From Noviherbaspirillum sp. L7-7A (GTDB lineage Bacteria > Pseudomonadota > Gammaproteobacteria > Burkholderiales > Burkholderiaceae_D): a stretch of DNA of 64,000 nucleotides. Position 1 is the first letter of the stretch, and every line of letters begins with the position of its first letter. The DNA lies in the NCBI RefSeq assembly GCF_019052805.1, contig NZ_JAHQRJ010000001.1, positions 2,542,001-2,606,000 of the forward strand. Reading direction: 5' to 3'. Below are positions 46,822 to 56,294 of the stretch, in pieces. Both the position numbers and the translations under genes were made by a program. The notes under the pieces are model-generated. The model was not told where the DNA came from, made no database searches, and was given only the letters and a program-made list of their open reading frames with translations.

Positions 46822-47511
46822 TCAGGGCAGTTCGGCCGAGCCCATGCGACGCAGGATCAGGCCGCTGCGACGGGCCAGATAGCTCGAATCGCGGTGCAGG
46901 TCGTAGTAGCGCGGATTGGGCAGCATCACCGCCAGCCGCGCCGCCTGGCTGGCAGACAGCCTTGCCGCCGACGTGCCGTAATAATGCCGCGCCGCGGCTT
47001 CGGCGCCGAACACGCCATTGCCCCACTCCACCACGTTCAGATAGATTTCGAAGATGCGTTCCTTGTCCATCCAGTATTCGATCATGTAGGCAATCACCAC
47101 TTCCTGGCCCTTGCGCAGGTAGCTGCGCTCGCCCGACAGGAACAGGTTCTTGGCCAGCTGCTGGGTGATGGTGGACCCGCCCGAGACGACCTTGCCGCGC
47201 TTGCTGTTCTTTTCATAAGCCTTCTGCAGCGCATCCCAGTCTATCCCTTCATGGCCTGAGAAATTGGCATCCTCGGAGGCGATGATGGCGCGCTTCAGGT
47301 TGCCCGAGATGCGCTCATAGTCCACCCACTGGAACTGCAGCCTGGCGTCCGGATTCTTTTGCTGCAGCACCGACAGCTGCTGGCGCATGAAGCTGGTGGA
47401 TGTCGGATTGTGCTCCACCCACCACCAGATCTGCGCGAAGAAATACAGCTGCAGCGCCAGCACCAGGATGACCGGCACCAGCACCAGCCAGAACAGCAGC
47501 TTCCTCAGCAT
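46822..47511 (-). CDS. mtgA: Monofunctional peptidoglycan glycosyltransferase
   Basis: 229 residues. One N-terminal membrane anchor ([20 protein letters not shown]) is followed by a GT51 domain: [20 protein letters not shown] (catalytic Glu), [20 protein letters not shown] and KQEVV-type [20 protein letters not shown], then [19 protein letters not shown]. It polymerises lipid II into glycan strands without a transpeptidase domain. Starts 3 bp after aroE; last gene of the run mpl-yqiA-ubiC-rnb-tonB-aroE-mtgA. Confidence 0.95.
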   Translation of the reverse strand: MLRKLLFWLVLVPVILVLALQLYFFAQIWWWVEHNPTSTSFMRQQLSVLQQKNPDARLQFQWVDYERISGNLKRAIIASEDANFSGHEGIDWDALQKAYEKNSKRGKVVSGGSTITQQLAKNLFLSGERSYLRKGQEVVIAYMIEYWMDKERIFEIYLNVVEWGNGVFGAEAAARHYYGTSAARLSASQAARLAVMLPNPRYYDLHRDSSYLARRSGLILRRMGSAELP

Positions 47512-47514
47512 GAA

Positions 47515-48330
47515 CTACAGCAGGGCGCGCAGCGCCTGGTGCACCGGCGCGGTGTCGGGGCGCACGCCGCGCCAGACGAAAAAGGATTCGGCGGCCTGCT
47601 CGACCAGCATGCCCAGGCCATCGCGCGCGGTGGCGCCGTGGCTTTCGGCCAGGCGCATGAACGGCGTGGCGTCGCGGCCGTACATCATGTCGTAGGCCAG
47701 CGTGGCGGGGCCGAAGCAGGCGGCGGGCACCGGCGGCAGCGCCTGTTCCAGGCTGGCCGAGGTGGCATTGATGACCACGTCGAACATGGCGTCGAGCGCA
47801 TCGAAGGCGCTGGCGCGCAGCACGCCATGCGGCGCCGAGAATTCCTGCACCAGCAGGTGCGCCTTCTCCGGCGTGCGGTTGGCTATCACGATCTCCGCCG
47901 GCTGCTGGTCCAGGAGCGGCAGCAGCACGCCGCGCGCGGCGCCGCCGGCGCCCAGCAGCAGCAGCCGCCTGCCCTGCAGCGCCACGCCGGCATTGCGGAC
48001 GATGTCGGTCACCAGACCGACGCCATCGGTGTTGTCGCCATAGATCACGTCGCCGGAAAAGCGCAGCGTGTTGACCGCGCCGGCCGCCTGCGCCCGCACG
48101 CTCAGCTCGGTGGCCAGCGCATAGGCTTCCAGCTTGAACGGCACGGTGACGTTGGCCCCCAGCCCGCCGGCCTGCATGAAGGCGGCCACGGTCTGCGCGA
48201 AGCCGTCCAGCGGCGCCAGCAGCCGCTCGTAGCGGATATCCTCGCCGGTCTGCTGCGCGAAGCGCGCATGGATCTCGGGCGACTTGCTGTGGGCGATCGG
48301 GTTGCCGATCACGGCATAGTTGTCAGTCAT
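47515..48330 (-). CDS. aroE: Shikimate dehydrogenase (NADP+)
   Basis: 271 residues. Reduces 3-dehydroshikimate in aromatic amino-acid synthesis. The substrate domain has [20 protein letters not shown] and [13 protein letters not shown], with catalytic Lys and later Asp in [10 protein letters not shown]. The NADP domain carries [16 protein letters not shown] and ANRTPEKA, whose Arg favours NADP. ATG 48330 overlaps the upstream TonB-family stop (ATGA), giving translational coupling; the longer frame to 48405 lies inside that gene. aroQ lies 7 kb to the right. Confidence 0.96.
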   Translation of the reverse strand: MTDNYAVIGNPIAHSKSPEIHARFAQQTGEDIRYERLLAPLDGFAQTVAAFMQAGGLGANVTVPFKLEAYALATELSVRAQAAGAVNTLRFSGDVIYGDNTDGVGLVTDIVRNAGVALQGRRLLLLGAGGAARGVLLPLLDQQPAEIVIANRTPEKAHLLVQEFSAPHGVLRASAFDALDAMFDVVINATSASLEQALPPVPAACFGPATLAYDMMYGRDATPFMRLAESHGATARDGLGMLVEQAAESFFVWRGVRPDTAPVHQALRALL

Positions 48331-49223
48331 CAGCTGCTTCCTCCACGCAGTTCGGTCTGCACCGCATCGTCGCGGGTGAACTTGAAGCGCGTGATGATTT
48401 CCCACACGTCGTCCTTGCCGCTGGTGCGCATGTTGTCGGGGAAGCGGCCGAAGGGCGCGGCGCGGCGCACGATGCGCAAGGCCGCCTCGTCCAGCGCCGG
48501 GTTGCCCGACGAGCGCTCCACGCGCGGGCCGCCTTCCTTGTCATAGATGGTGCCGTCCTGGAACACCGGTATGTACACCACCAGCTCGCCGTACAGCTTC
48601 TTCCCGTTCTGCTGCGGGAAGTTCAGGGTGCCGATATTCTCGATGCGCTTTTGCAGCTGGCTGTAATACATCGCATAGCCGACCTCGCGGGTGCTCGGCG
48701 TGATCTGGGTCTTGCGCGGCCGCTTGTTGTAGTCCTCGATCTGGCGGTTGATCTCGGCTTCGGCCCGCGCCAATGCGCGGGCGTTCTCATTGTCGTCGGG
48801 CGCGGCCGGCGTCGGCGGCGTGGCGCTCGGCGTGTCCTGCGGCGTGGTCCTGGGCGCCTTGTTGCGGGTCTGCTTGGCGTTCTGCGCCAGGATCTTCTGC
48901 TGTTCTTCCAGCTCGGCCACGCGCCGCCGCGCCGCCTTGATATTGTCGCCGTCCTCGCTCTTCTTCAGGTTGGGCAGCGGCGACTTGGCGCGGCCGGCGT
49001 CGGCATTGCCGCCGCCGTCGAGGTTGGCCTGGGCCAGCGCCTCGGCCTTGACCGGCTTCTTCTCGTGCCGGGCATTGACCAGGATGACTTCCAGGCCGGG
49101 GTCGACCGGCTTGAAGCGCACCGGCTCGGGCGCGGCGAAGCGCACGGCGAGCAGCACGGCATGCACCAGCAGGGAAATGACGACCGCGATCACCAGGGTG
49201 CGGTCTTGTAGGAAATGCTTCAC
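48330..49223 (-). CDS. TonB-family energy transducer-like protein
   Basis: 297 residues. An N-terminal membrane anchor ([19 protein letters not shown], with the His in the helix typical of TonB) is followed by a long Lys/Ala/Thr-rich periplasmic region and a C-terminal TonB domain ([20 protein letters not shown], then [18 protein letters not shown] and [17 protein letters not shown]). No exbB or exbD genes are adjacent. Proteins of this type, fixed beside aroE in many betaproteobacteria, may serve in envelope integrity rather than siderophore import; this is inference. Its stop overlaps the aroE start. Confidence 0.85.
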   Translation of the reverse strand: MKHFLQDRTLVIAVVISLLVHAVLLAVRFAAPEPVRFKPVDPGLEVILVNARHEKKPVKAEALAQANLDGGGNADAGRAKSPLPNLKKSEDGDNIKAARRRVAELEEQQKILAQNAKQTRNKAPRTTPQDTPSATPPTPAAPDDNENARALARAEAEINRQIEDYNKRPRKTQITPSTREVGYAMYYSQLQKRIENIGTLNFPQQNGKKLYGELVVYIPVFQDGTIYDKEGGPRVERSSGNPALDEAALRIVRRAAPFGRFPDNMRTSGKDDVWEIITRFKFTRDDAVQTELRGGSS

Positions 49224-49318
49224 GCGCAGCTTAGTCAGATTTCATCGGGACGTCGATTTTACGCCAAAGGGCAAAACGGGCGGCCGGGATTTGCCGGCCG
49301 GCCACGTTGCCGGCGGTT

Positions 49319-51385
49319 TCACGCAACAGGCGGCGCGGCATCGGCACGGGCGTCGGCGCCCGCTTCCACCGACTCGGCGGCCTCGGTCTGCTGCGCCGGA
49401 TCGGCTTCCAGCGGCGGCATGCCGGCCGCCAGTTCGGCCTCGTCGGCCAGCGCATCGTCGGCCTCGGCCAGTGTGTCGTCGCCCGGACCGGCTTCCACTT
49501 CCAGCAGGCGCGCCTCGACCGACAGGTCGACCTCGTCCCAGCGCAGCAGGTCCAGCCTGACCTGGGTGCCGCGCGCCAGCTGCGCCATGCCGGACAGCTT
49601 CAGCACCAGCGGAATGTCGACCAGGCGCACGATCTCGTCCTTCAGCACCACGGCCTCGACCTGGCGCGCCTGCTCCTGCGCCAGCCAGCGCAGGCACCAG
49701 TAGCGTTCCATCGAGGACTGGAACTCGGCATAGGCGGCATAGGCGGCGTCGAAGGCGGACACGATGGCGAACAGGTCGGCATCCTTGGGCTTGAACGGCG
49801 CGGCCAGCGGGGCGGTCACGCCATGCTGCACGCAGGCCATGATCTGCCACTGGTTGACCAAGTCGGTGTAGCGGCGCAGCGGCGAGGTGCTCCATGCATA
49901 CTGGTCCACCCCCAGGCCCTGGTGCGGCGCCGCGTGGGTGACCATGCGCACCTGCATGCGCGTGGCCCAGCCGCCACTGCCGCCGCCCTGCGCCCGATAG
50001 ATGCCGGGAACGCCATGGTCGTGCATCAGCTTGCCCCAGGTGCTGTTGGCCAGGATCATCAGCTCGGCGACGATCTTGTCCAGCGGCGCGCCGCGCTTCC
50101 TGCGGCTGATGGTGACGACGTCGTCCTCGACATAGAAATTGAAGTCGACCCGGTTGTTCTGCTCCGGTTTCAGGCCGAACGACTCGCGCTTGACCTGACG
50201 GCCCTGTTCCAGCACCTGCGCCCACTGCCACAGCAATCCGATCTCTTCCTTGTACGGATAGTCGCCGGCGCCCTGGGCCAGGTTGTCTTCGGTGACCAGT
50301 TCATCGAGGTCGTTGTGGCGCAGGTTGGCCGCGATCGGCACCGCCTCGCTGCGGGTTTCGCTGGCGATCACGCTCCAGTCCGTGGTGTCGAGCGTCAGGT
50401 AGAGCGACAGCGCCGGGCAGGTGTGTCCTTCAGCCAGCGTGAATGCCGCCACCAGCTCATCCGGCAGCATGGTGATCTTGTCGCCGGGCATATAGACAGT
50501 GGACATGCGCTGGCGGGCGATGGCATCGATGGCGTCGTTGCGGGCAATGCCCAGGCCGGGGGCGGCGATATGGATGCCGATGCGGACCTTGCCGTCGTCC
50601 AGGCGGGTGACGGAGAAGGCGTCGTCGATTTCAGTAGTGGTGACATCGTCGATCGAAAACGCCTGCACGTCGGCCACCGGCAGCGACGGCCGCGGCGGAA
50701 TGGCCACGGGCGGAAAGCCGGTGCCCCTGGGGAAGTTCTCCAGCAGGAAGCGGGTGAAATGCAGTTCCTTGGGCGAGGCGATCGCGCCGACCGACAGCAT
50801 CAGCCGCTGCGGCGTGGTCTGCAGCTCCGAGGCGGCCGCGTCCAGCGCCTTGTACTCGATGCTGTTCTTGTCCGGCTTGAACAGGAGCTGGGTGGTGATC
50901 GGCTTCATCGCCTCCGGCAAGCGGCCGGCCTTCAGTTCCTCGACATAGCCGGCCTGCACCAGCTGCTGCTGCCGCTTCTTTTCCAGGCCGGCCAGCGCCG
51001 CCTTCAGGGTCGCCTCGGGCGCCGCCTTGTAGCGGCCGCGTCCCTTGCGATGAAAATAGATGGGCGCCGAATGCAGCTTCAGCACCAGGCCGGCCGCCTC
51101 ATGGGCCTGCGGCGCATGGCCGAAATATTCCGTGCCCAGCTCGGCAAAGCCGAACTCTTCCTGGCCCGCCACTTCCCACAGGAAGTCGAGGTCGACTTCA
51201 TCGGCGATACGCTGCGCATCGGCCAGCATCTCGGCCGGTGTCGGCGCGGCGAACTGCAGCAGCACGTCGCGCGCCCTGACCTTGGCCCGCTTGCCCGTCG
51301 GCAGTTCGACCTGGTAGGCCTCGCCCTGCTGGGATAACACCGCGCCGGCCTTGAAATCGCCGGACTCTTCAAAAAATAGATTCAT
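49319..51385 (-). CDS. RNB-domain (RNase II family) exoribonuclease
   Basis: 688 residues. N-terminal small-barrel domains (GKRAKVRARDVLLQF) precede the catalytic RNB domain, with FSIDDVTTTEIDDAFSV holding the conserved Asp cluster and IGIHIAAPGLGIARNDAIDA, then YMPGDKITMLPDE. Closer in length to RNase II (~640) than RNase R (~800), but the sequence belongs to a subgroup with a shortened or altered C-terminal S1 domain and an acidic, low-complexity tail after about residue 640. It degrades RNA 3' to 5' processively. Co-directional with ubiC (33 bp) and the tonB-like gene (95 bp). Confidence 0.9.
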   Translation of the reverse strand: MNLFFEESGDFKAGAVLSQQGEAYQVELPTGKRAKVRARDVLLQFAAPTPAEMLADAQRIADEVDLDFLWEVAGQEEFGFAELGTEYFGHAPQAHEAAGLVLKLHSAPIYFHRKGRGRYKAAPEATLKAALAGLEKKRQQQLVQAGYVEELKAGRLPEAMKPITTQLLFKPDKNSIEYKALDAAASELQTTPQRLMLSVGAIASPKELHFTRFLLENFPRGTGFPPVAIPPRPSLPVADVQAFSIDDVTTTEIDDAFSVTRLDDGKVRIGIHIAAPGLGIARNDAIDAIARQRMSTVYMPGDKITMLPDELVAAFTLAEGHTCPALSLYLTLDTTDWSVIASETRSEAVPIAANLRHNDLDELVTEDNLAQGAGDYPYKEEIGLLWQWAQVLEQGRQVKRESFGLKPEQNNRVDFNFYVEDDVVTISRRKRGAPLDKIVAELMILANSTWGKLMHDHGVPGIYRAQGGGSGGWATRMQVRMVTHAAPHQGLGVDQYAWSTSPLRRYTDLVNQWQIMACVQHGVTAPLAAPFKPKDADLFAIVSAFDAAYAAYAEFQSSMERYWCLRWLAQEQARQVEAVVLKDEIVRLVDIPLVLKLSGMAQLARGTQVRLDLLRWDEVDLSVEARLLEVEAGPGDDTLAEADDALADEAELAAGMPPLEADPAQQTEAAESVEAGADARADAAPPVA

Positions 51386-51418
51386 CAGTCACTGCCTGTT
51401 TTGTATCGGGTAAGGGAA

Positions 51419-51961
51419 TCAGCGCCGCGGCGCCAGTCGTGCCAGTGTCGGCAGAAATAATTCAGTCACGAGCAACAGCCCGCGGTGCCGTCGGTAGAGA
51501 CAGCGGCGGGCATGGAGCACCCGCTCGTTGCCGCACGCGGGCGCCGCGGCCGCGGCACGGCGCGCCAGTGCATGGCGCGCATGGAGGCGCGCATGCTGCA
51601 GGCAGCCGCGCGCGATCAGGGGGTCGGAAAACAGCGCCGTGCCAAGCGAGCGCTGGCCCAGGCGATGGAAGAAGGGCCAGTCGGCGGCGCTGGACAATGC
51701 CGTCACGGTATGGGCATACACCACCGCTTCGCCATCGCAGCACAAAAGCACCTCACGCTCGCGCACCCGGGCCGCGCGCGAAAGGCCAATCACGGCGGCC
51801 TGGTCCGGCTGGCATACGCCATGCGACTGCCGTAGCAGCCTGACTTCAAAGTGCCGGCTGTGCGCCTGCAGCCTGGCGGTCAGGGAGCCGGGCTCGATCA
51901 GCCAGGGCCGCAGCAATGGCGGCGCACTGCCCGGCGGCAGATGGGCGAGCCAGCGATTCAC
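51419..51961 (-). CDS. ubiC: Chorismate lyase (4-hydroxybenzoate synthase)
   Basis: 180 residues. Converts chorismate to 4-hydroxybenzoate and pyruvate, the first committed step of ubiquinone synthesis. Marks: RPWLIEPGSLTARLQAHS (WL-x-x-x-GSLT with the product-binding residues), FEVRLLRQ, REVLLCCDGEAVVYAHTV and LGTALFSDP, then RRCLYRRHRGLLLVTELFLP near the end, with the catalytic Glu in VTELFLP. GTG 51961 overlaps the yqiA stop (GTGA). The ispB product at 21944 makes the prenyl tail for the same quinone. Confidence 0.9.
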   Translation of the reverse strand: MNRWLAHLPPGSAPPLLRPWLIEPGSLTARLQAHSRHFEVRLLRQSHGVCQPDQAAVIGLSRAARVREREVLLCCDGEAVVYAHTVTALSSAADWPFFHRLGQRSLGTALFSDPLIARGCLQHARLHARHALARRAAAAAPACGNERVLHARRCLYRRHRGLLLVTELFLPTLARLAPRR

Positions 51962-52539
51962 GCCAGCGGCTCCGCGCCGTCGCAGAATGCCAGCACCGCG
52001 TCGATCTGGTCGGCAAAGCCGGACAGGCCGTGGTCGCTGCCCTGTATCACCAGTTGCCGCGCGCCGGCATAGTGGCGGGTCATGTCGCACCAGTCCAGCA
52101 CCTCGTCGCCGGTGGCCGCGACCAGGAAATAACGCTCCGGCTGGCTGATATGCTGCACCGCCAGCGCCTGCAGCTCGGCGATGTATTCCCGCTTGAATTC
52201 GAAAGGCTGGCCGTCATGCCAGCCGGTGGTGATGCCGACATATTTTTCCAAGTCGCCCGGCGGCGACACCGCCGGGTTCAGCAGCACCGCGCGGCAGCCG
52301 GTTTGCTCGGCCAGCCAGGTCGCATAGTAGCCACCCAGGGACGAGCCGATCAGCGTCAGTTGCTGCGGCGACTGGCCGGCGATCAGCGACTGCACCAGGG
52401 CGATGGCCCCCGCCGGCGAGGCAGGCAACTGCGGGCACAGATAGTCCGCGCCACGGCCAAGCGCGTGCAGCCGCTGGTTTAGCAGGCGCGCCTTGAAGGA
52501 CTGCGGCGAGGAGCGGAATCCGTGCAGATAGACGATCAT
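51958..52539 (-). CDS. yqiA: YqiA/YcfP-type alpha/beta-hydrolase esterase
   Basis: 193 residues. It starts MIVYLHGFRSSPQSFKA, the oxyanion region; the nucleophile elbow is LTLIGSSLGGYYATWLAEQ (Ser in GSSLG), and the later GDEVLDW and GSDHGLSGF supply the Asp and His of the triad. Small esterases of this family act on short acyl esters in vitro; a physiological role is not established. It is followed by ubiC with a 4-nt overlap and preceded by mpl with 15 bp between. Confidence 0.88.
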   Translation of the reverse strand: MIVYLHGFRSSPQSFKARLLNQRLHALGRGADYLCPQLPASPAGAIALVQSLIAGQSPQQLTLIGSSLGGYYATWLAEQTGCRAVLLNPAVSPPGDLEKYVGITTGWHDGQPFEFKREYIAELQALAVQHISQPERYFLVAATGDEVLDWCDMTRHYAGARQLVIQGSDHGLSGFADQIDAVLAFCDGAEPLA

Positions 52540-52554
52540 GGATTGGTGTTGTCT

Positions 52555-53943
52555 TCAGCGCCGCGCCAGCGCGTCGAGCAGCTTCTGGTGCACGCCGCCG
52601 AAGCCGCCATTGCTCATGGCGAGCACCTGGTCGCCGGGACGGGCGTCGCGGGCGACCGCTGCCACCAGCGCGTCGATGTCATTGAACGCCTGCGCCCGCG
52701 CGCCCAGCGGCGCCAGCGCATCGGCCAGGCTCCAGCCCAGCGCATCCTTGCCGCTAGCCGCGCCATAGCCATACACCAGGTCAGCTTCGGCCAGGCTGTC
52801 GGGCAGCGCATCCTTCATCGCGCCGAGCTTCATGGTGTTGGAACGCGGCTCCAGCACCGCCAGGATGCGGGCATTGCCGCCGGCCTGCTTGCGCAAGCCG
52901 GCCACGGTGGTGGCGATCGCGGTCGGATGATGGGCGAAGTCGTCATAGACCGTGATCTCATTGACCACGCCGCGCACTTCCATGCGCCGCCGCACGCTCT
53001 CGAAATTTCCAAGCGCGGCAATCGCCTGCGCAGGCGGCACACCGACATGGCGCGCCGCGGCAATCGCCGCCAGGGCGTTCAGGCGGTTGTGCTCGCCCGA
53101 CAGCTTCCATTGCACCGTGCCCTGCTGCTCGCCGTCGAGGAAGACATCGAAGCTGCCGTCGTGATGCTCATGCAGGCTCCAGCCGGACGCGTCACGCGCG
53201 CCGAACAGTTCCTTCTCGCTCCAGCAGCCGCGCGCCAGCACCCGCTCCAGCGCCGGTTCGCGGGCATTGACCACCAGCCGGCCCACGCCCGGCACGGTGC
53301 GCACCAGGTGATGGAACTGGGTCTCGATGGCGGCCAGATCGGGGAAGATGTCGGCGTGATCGTATTCCAGATTGTTCAGGATCGCGGTGCGCGCGTGGTA
53401 GTGCACGAACTTGCTGCGCTTGTCGAAGAAGGCGGTGTCGTATTCATCGGCTTCGATGACGAAGAAGGCGGACTCCCTGTCCCTGCCCTCGCCGCCCAGC
53501 CGCGCCGAGATGCCGAAGTTCATCGGCACGCCGCCGATCAGGAAGCCCGGCGCATAGCCGGCGTCTTCCAGTATCCAGGCCAGCATCGAGGACGTGGTGG
53601 TCTTGCCGTGGGTACCAGCCACTGCCAAGACCCAGCGATGACGCAGGATGTGCTCGCCTATCCACTGCGGGCCGGAGGTATAGGGCAGGCCGCGGTTGAG
53701 GATTTCTTCCATCAGCGGATTGCCGCGCGACACCACGTTGCCGATCACGTACAGGTCGGGCTGCAGCGCGATCTGCTCGGCGCCAAAGCCCTCGATCAGC
53801 GCAATGCCCTGCTCTTCCAGCTGGGTGCTCATCGGCGGATAGACATTGGCGTCGCAACCGGTGACCTTGTGGCCCGCCTGGCGTGCCAGCACGGCCAGGC
53901 CGCCCATGAACGTGCCGCAAATGCCAAGGATATGTATATGCAT
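52555..53943 (-). CDS. mpl: UDP-N-acetylmuramate:L-alanyl-gamma-D-glutamyl-meso-diaminopimelate ligase
   Basis: 462 residues. Recycles murein tripeptide by ligating it to UDP-MurNAc; AmpD, which releases this peptide, is also encoded in this window. Mur-ligase layout: N-terminal HIHILGICGTFMGGLAVLAR, ATP loop VAGTHGKTTTSSMLAW, central VIEADEYDTAFFDKRSKF, then SGEHNRLNALAAIAAA and VYDDFAHHPTAIATTV. The MHIHILGICGT start and TFMGG distinguish Mpl from MurC. ATG 53943 was chosen as the family start. First gene of the leftward run. Confidence 0.95.
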   Translation of the reverse strand: MHIHILGICGTFMGGLAVLARQAGHKVTGCDANVYPPMSTQLEEQGIALIEGFGAEQIALQPDLYVIGNVVSRGNPLMEEILNRGLPYTSGPQWIGEHILRHRWVLAVAGTHGKTTTSSMLAWILEDAGYAPGFLIGGVPMNFGISARLGGEGRDRESAFFVIEADEYDTAFFDKRSKFVHYHARTAILNNLEYDHADIFPDLAAIETQFHHLVRTVPGVGRLVVNAREPALERVLARGCWSEKELFGARDASGWSLHEHHDGSFDVFLDGEQQGTVQWKLSGEHNRLNALAAIAAARHVGVPPAQAIAALGNFESVRRRMEVRGVVNEITVYDDFAHHPTAIATTVAGLRKQAGGNARILAVLEPRSNTMKLGAMKDALPDSLAEADLVYGYGAASGKDALGWSLADALAPLGARAQAFNDIDALVAAVARDARPGDQVLAMSNGGFGGVHQKLLDALARR

Positions 53944-54021
53944 TGTACAATTTCGGATTGAATTAACCGGGATTCTACCCGACCCGCCGGACCAGGCCCG
54001 CCTTGCCACTTACCGAAAACC

Positions 54022-54633
54022 ATGAGTAGCCACCCCACGGAAACCGAATTATTGCGCGCCGAAATTGCCGCAGCGGCAGCCCGCATGATCGCGGAAGACG
54101 GCGCTGACTATGGCACCGCCAAGCGGCGCGCCGCCCGGCAGATCCTGGGCGACGTCAAGGTCAGGGGCGATATTCTGCCCGACAATGCACAAATAGAGGA
54201 TGAAGTGCGGGTTTATAACGACTTGTTTTTTTCAGCCACCCAGCCGGCGCGGCTGCTGCACCTGCGCAAGCTGGCCTTGCAATTGATGACCGAACTTGCC
54301 GACTTTTCGCCCTACCTGACCGGCGCCGTGCTCAACGGCACCGCCGGCGACCAGTCGGATATCCATCTCCAGCTGTTCGTGGAAAACACCAAGGATGTCG
54401 CCGTGTTCCTGATGAACCGGAACATCCAGTTCGAAGTATCGGAATCGCCGCATTTCCACAAGCGCGGGGACCCGGTCGAAACCCTGTCCTTTTTGCGCGG
54501 CAACGACGGCGTCCACCTGGCGCTGTATGACTACAACGACCTGCGTGCCGCCCGCAAGCCGGCCGACCCGGATCGCCCGGAACGGGCCAATATCGACGCC
54601 GTTCGCGCGCTGATCGAGAAAGAAGCCAAATGA
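54022..54633 (+). CDS. Conserved protein of unknown function, nucleotidyltransferase-like segment
   Basis: 203 residues, divergent from mpl (78 bp between starts). The N-terminal half is helical (LLRAEIAAAAARMIAEDGAD, with YGTAKRRAARQIL). The middle, YLTGAVLNGTAGDQSDIHLQ, resembles the GS-x10-D-x-D substrate strand of minimal nucleotidyltransferases, with DIHLQLF in place of the DxD pair; the later HLALYDYNDLRAARKP is conserved-looking. I do not recognise a named family beyond that, and the metal-binding acids may be incomplete. It is coupled to the tlpA-like gene by a 4-nt overlap. Confidence 0.65.
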   Translation: MSSHPTETELLRAEIAAAAARMIAEDGADYGTAKRRAARQILGDVKVRGDILPDNAQIEDEVRVYNDLFFSATQPARLLHLRKLALQLMTELADFSPYLTGAVLNGTAGDQSDIHLQLFVENTKDVAVFLMNRNIQFEVSESPHFHKRGDPVETLSFLRGNDGVHLALYDYNDLRAARKPADPDRPERANIDAVRALIEKEAK

Positions 54634-55151
54634 GGCGGGGCATGCTGCCGCTTCTCGCCGTTGCCGTCGTCTTCGGCCTGGCCGGCGCCTGGTTCGGCAG
54701 CAAGCGCTTCGCCACCCAGCCCGCGCAACCCGAGGCCAGCGCCGGCTTCTACAACCGCACCCTGCCCGACGCCAAGGGCGAAAACATCGCAATGACCAAA
54801 TGGAAGGGCCAGGCGCTGGTGCTGAATTTTTGGGCGACCTGGTGCGCGCCCTGTGTCGAGGAAATGCCGGAACTGACCGCGCTGCAAAAGGAGATTCAGC
54901 CCAGGAACATCCAGATCCTCGGCATCGGGATCGATAATCCGGCCAGCATCAGCGCGTTTGCCGAGAAATACCAGATCGGCTATCCGCTCTACGTGGCCGG
55001 CATCGACGGCTCCGAACTGTCGCGCCAGATGGGCAACCAGGCCGGCGGCTTGCCGTTTACCGTACTGCTGGATGCGTCGGGCAAGGTCAGGAAGACCTAT
55101 CTCGGGCGGCTGAAAATGGACGAGCTGCGGCGCGATCTGAACGCCTTGTAA
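54630..55151 (+). CDS. TlpA/ResA-like thiol-disulfide reductase, membrane-anchored
   Basis: 173 residues. An N-terminal anchor ([20 protein letters not shown]) places the thioredoxin domain in the periplasm; active site [18 protein letters not shown], and the cis-proline loop [12 protein letters not shown]. Such proteins reduce specific periplasmic disulfides, for instance in cytochrome c or copper-site maturation; the partner is unknown, but the CcsA-like gene at 11878 shows that heme-handling genes exist. It starts inside the stop of the previous gene (ATGA). Confidence 0.92.
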   Translation: MRRGMLPLLAVAVVFGLAGAWFGSKRFATQPAQPEASAGFYNRTLPDAKGENIAMTKWKGQALVLNFWATWCAPCVEEMPELTALQKEIQPRNIQILGIGIDNPASISAFAEKYQIGYPLYVAGIDGSELSRQMGNQAGGLPFTVLLDASGKVRKTYLGRLKMDELRRDLNAL

Positions 55152-55233
55152 GCAGGTTTGGCGCATTTTCCTTGCCAATCTTCAGGATTTACCGGCAAAA
55201 TGCCGCCAACTTCGTCAATTGGAATCCACCTCG

Positions 55234-55671
55234 ATGGCAAAAAATCTACTCTTGCTCAATGGTCCCAACCTGAATCTGCTGGGAACCCGTGAGCCGGAAG
55301 TGTATGGATCGACCACCTTGGCGGACGTTGAGCAGGCAGCACAGGCACAGGCAAGCGCCGCCGATGCTGTCATCGCGACATTCCAGAGCAATCACGAAGG
55401 CGCATTGATCGACCGGATTCAGGCAGCACGTCTTGAAAAGGTCGACGCCATCATCATCAATCCCGGTGGACTGACGCATACCAGCGTTGCCTTGCGCGAT
55501 GCGCTGGCTGGCGTCGCCATTCCGTTTGTGGAAATCCATATTTCCAACATCCACAAGCGCGAACCCTTCCGCCACAAATCGTTTCTCTCCGATATCGCTG
55601 TCGGCGTGATCTGCGGCCTGGGGGTCGAAGGTTACCGTGCCGCGATCGATTTCGCGCTCAAAAAGCTTTAA
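55234..55671 (+). CDS. aroQ: 3-dehydroquinate dehydratase, type II
   Basis: 145 residues, the dodecameric type II enzyme. [20 protein letters not shown] includes the Arg/Tyr lid residues, [13 protein letters not shown] follows, [17 protein letters not shown] has the conserved Asn and His, and [17 protein letters not shown] the catalytic His. The frame begins at 55219; ATG 55234 ([10 protein letters not shown]) matches the family better. It precedes accB by 68 bp, the arrangement aroQ-accB-accC seen widely in proteobacteria. Confidence 0.96.
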   Translation: MAKNLLLLNGPNLNLLGTREPEVYGSTTLADVEQAAQAQASAADAVIATFQSNHEGALIDRIQAARLEKVDAIIINPGGLTHTSVALRDALAGVAIPFVEIHISNIHKREPFRHKSFLSDIAVGVICGLGVEGYRAAIDFALKKL

Positions 55672-55739
55672 ATCACAATAATTGCAATCGATCGGCAAGT
55701 TTCTGCCGATTACTACTACGAATATTTTGAGGGGTTCCC

Positions 55740-56201
55740 ATGGATTTACGTAAACTGAAGACCTTGATCGACCTGGTCGCAGAATCAGATATCGCCGAGC
55801 TTGAAGTGACTGAAGGCGAAAGCAAGGTCCGCATCGTCAAATCCTCGGCTACTCCGCATAACCAGCTGGTGATGATGCAGCCGCAGGCCATGGCGCAGCA
55901 ACCGGCCCAGAGCGCCGCGCCGGCGCCGGCCGCTCCGGCTGCCGCCGCCATCGAAGCCGTACCCACGGGCCATGTGGTGAAGTCGCCGATGGTCGGCACC
56001 TTCTATCGCGCCGCATCGCCTGGCTCGGCGCCGTTCGTCGACATCGGCGCCACCGTCAAGGAAGGCGACACCCTGTGCATCATCGAGGCAATGAAGCTGT
56101 TGAATGAGATCGATGCCGATGCTTCCGGCGTGATCCAGCAAATCCTGGTCGAGAACGGCCAGCCAGTCGAGTTCGGTCAGCCGCTGTTCATCATCGGATG
56201 A
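55740..56201 (+). CDS. accB: Biotin carboxyl carrier protein of acetyl-CoA carboxylase
   Basis: 153 residues. The N-terminal [20 protein letters not shown] and an Ala/Pro-rich linker (about 60-80) lead to a biotinyl domain with [16 protein letters not shown]; the biotinylated Lys is residue 119. It carries CO2 from biotin carboxylase (accC, 93 bp downstream) to the carboxyltransferase for malonyl-CoA. A TTGAGGGG site lies just before the ATG. Confidence 0.97.
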   Translation: MDLRKLKTLIDLVAESDIAELEVTEGESKVRIVKSSATPHNQLVMMQPQAMAQQPAQSAAPAPAAPAAAAIEAVPTGHVVKSPMVGTFYRAASPGSAPFVDIGATVKEGDTLCIIEAMKLLNEIDADASGVIQQILVENGQPVEFGQPLFIIG

Positions 56202-56294
56202 CAGGGAGCGGCCTGCGGCGGCTCCTCCGCCGCGGCCATGCCTGTCCCTGTTTGTCCCCCTTAACGCCGACACCCTGACTGACACTCCCCAACC

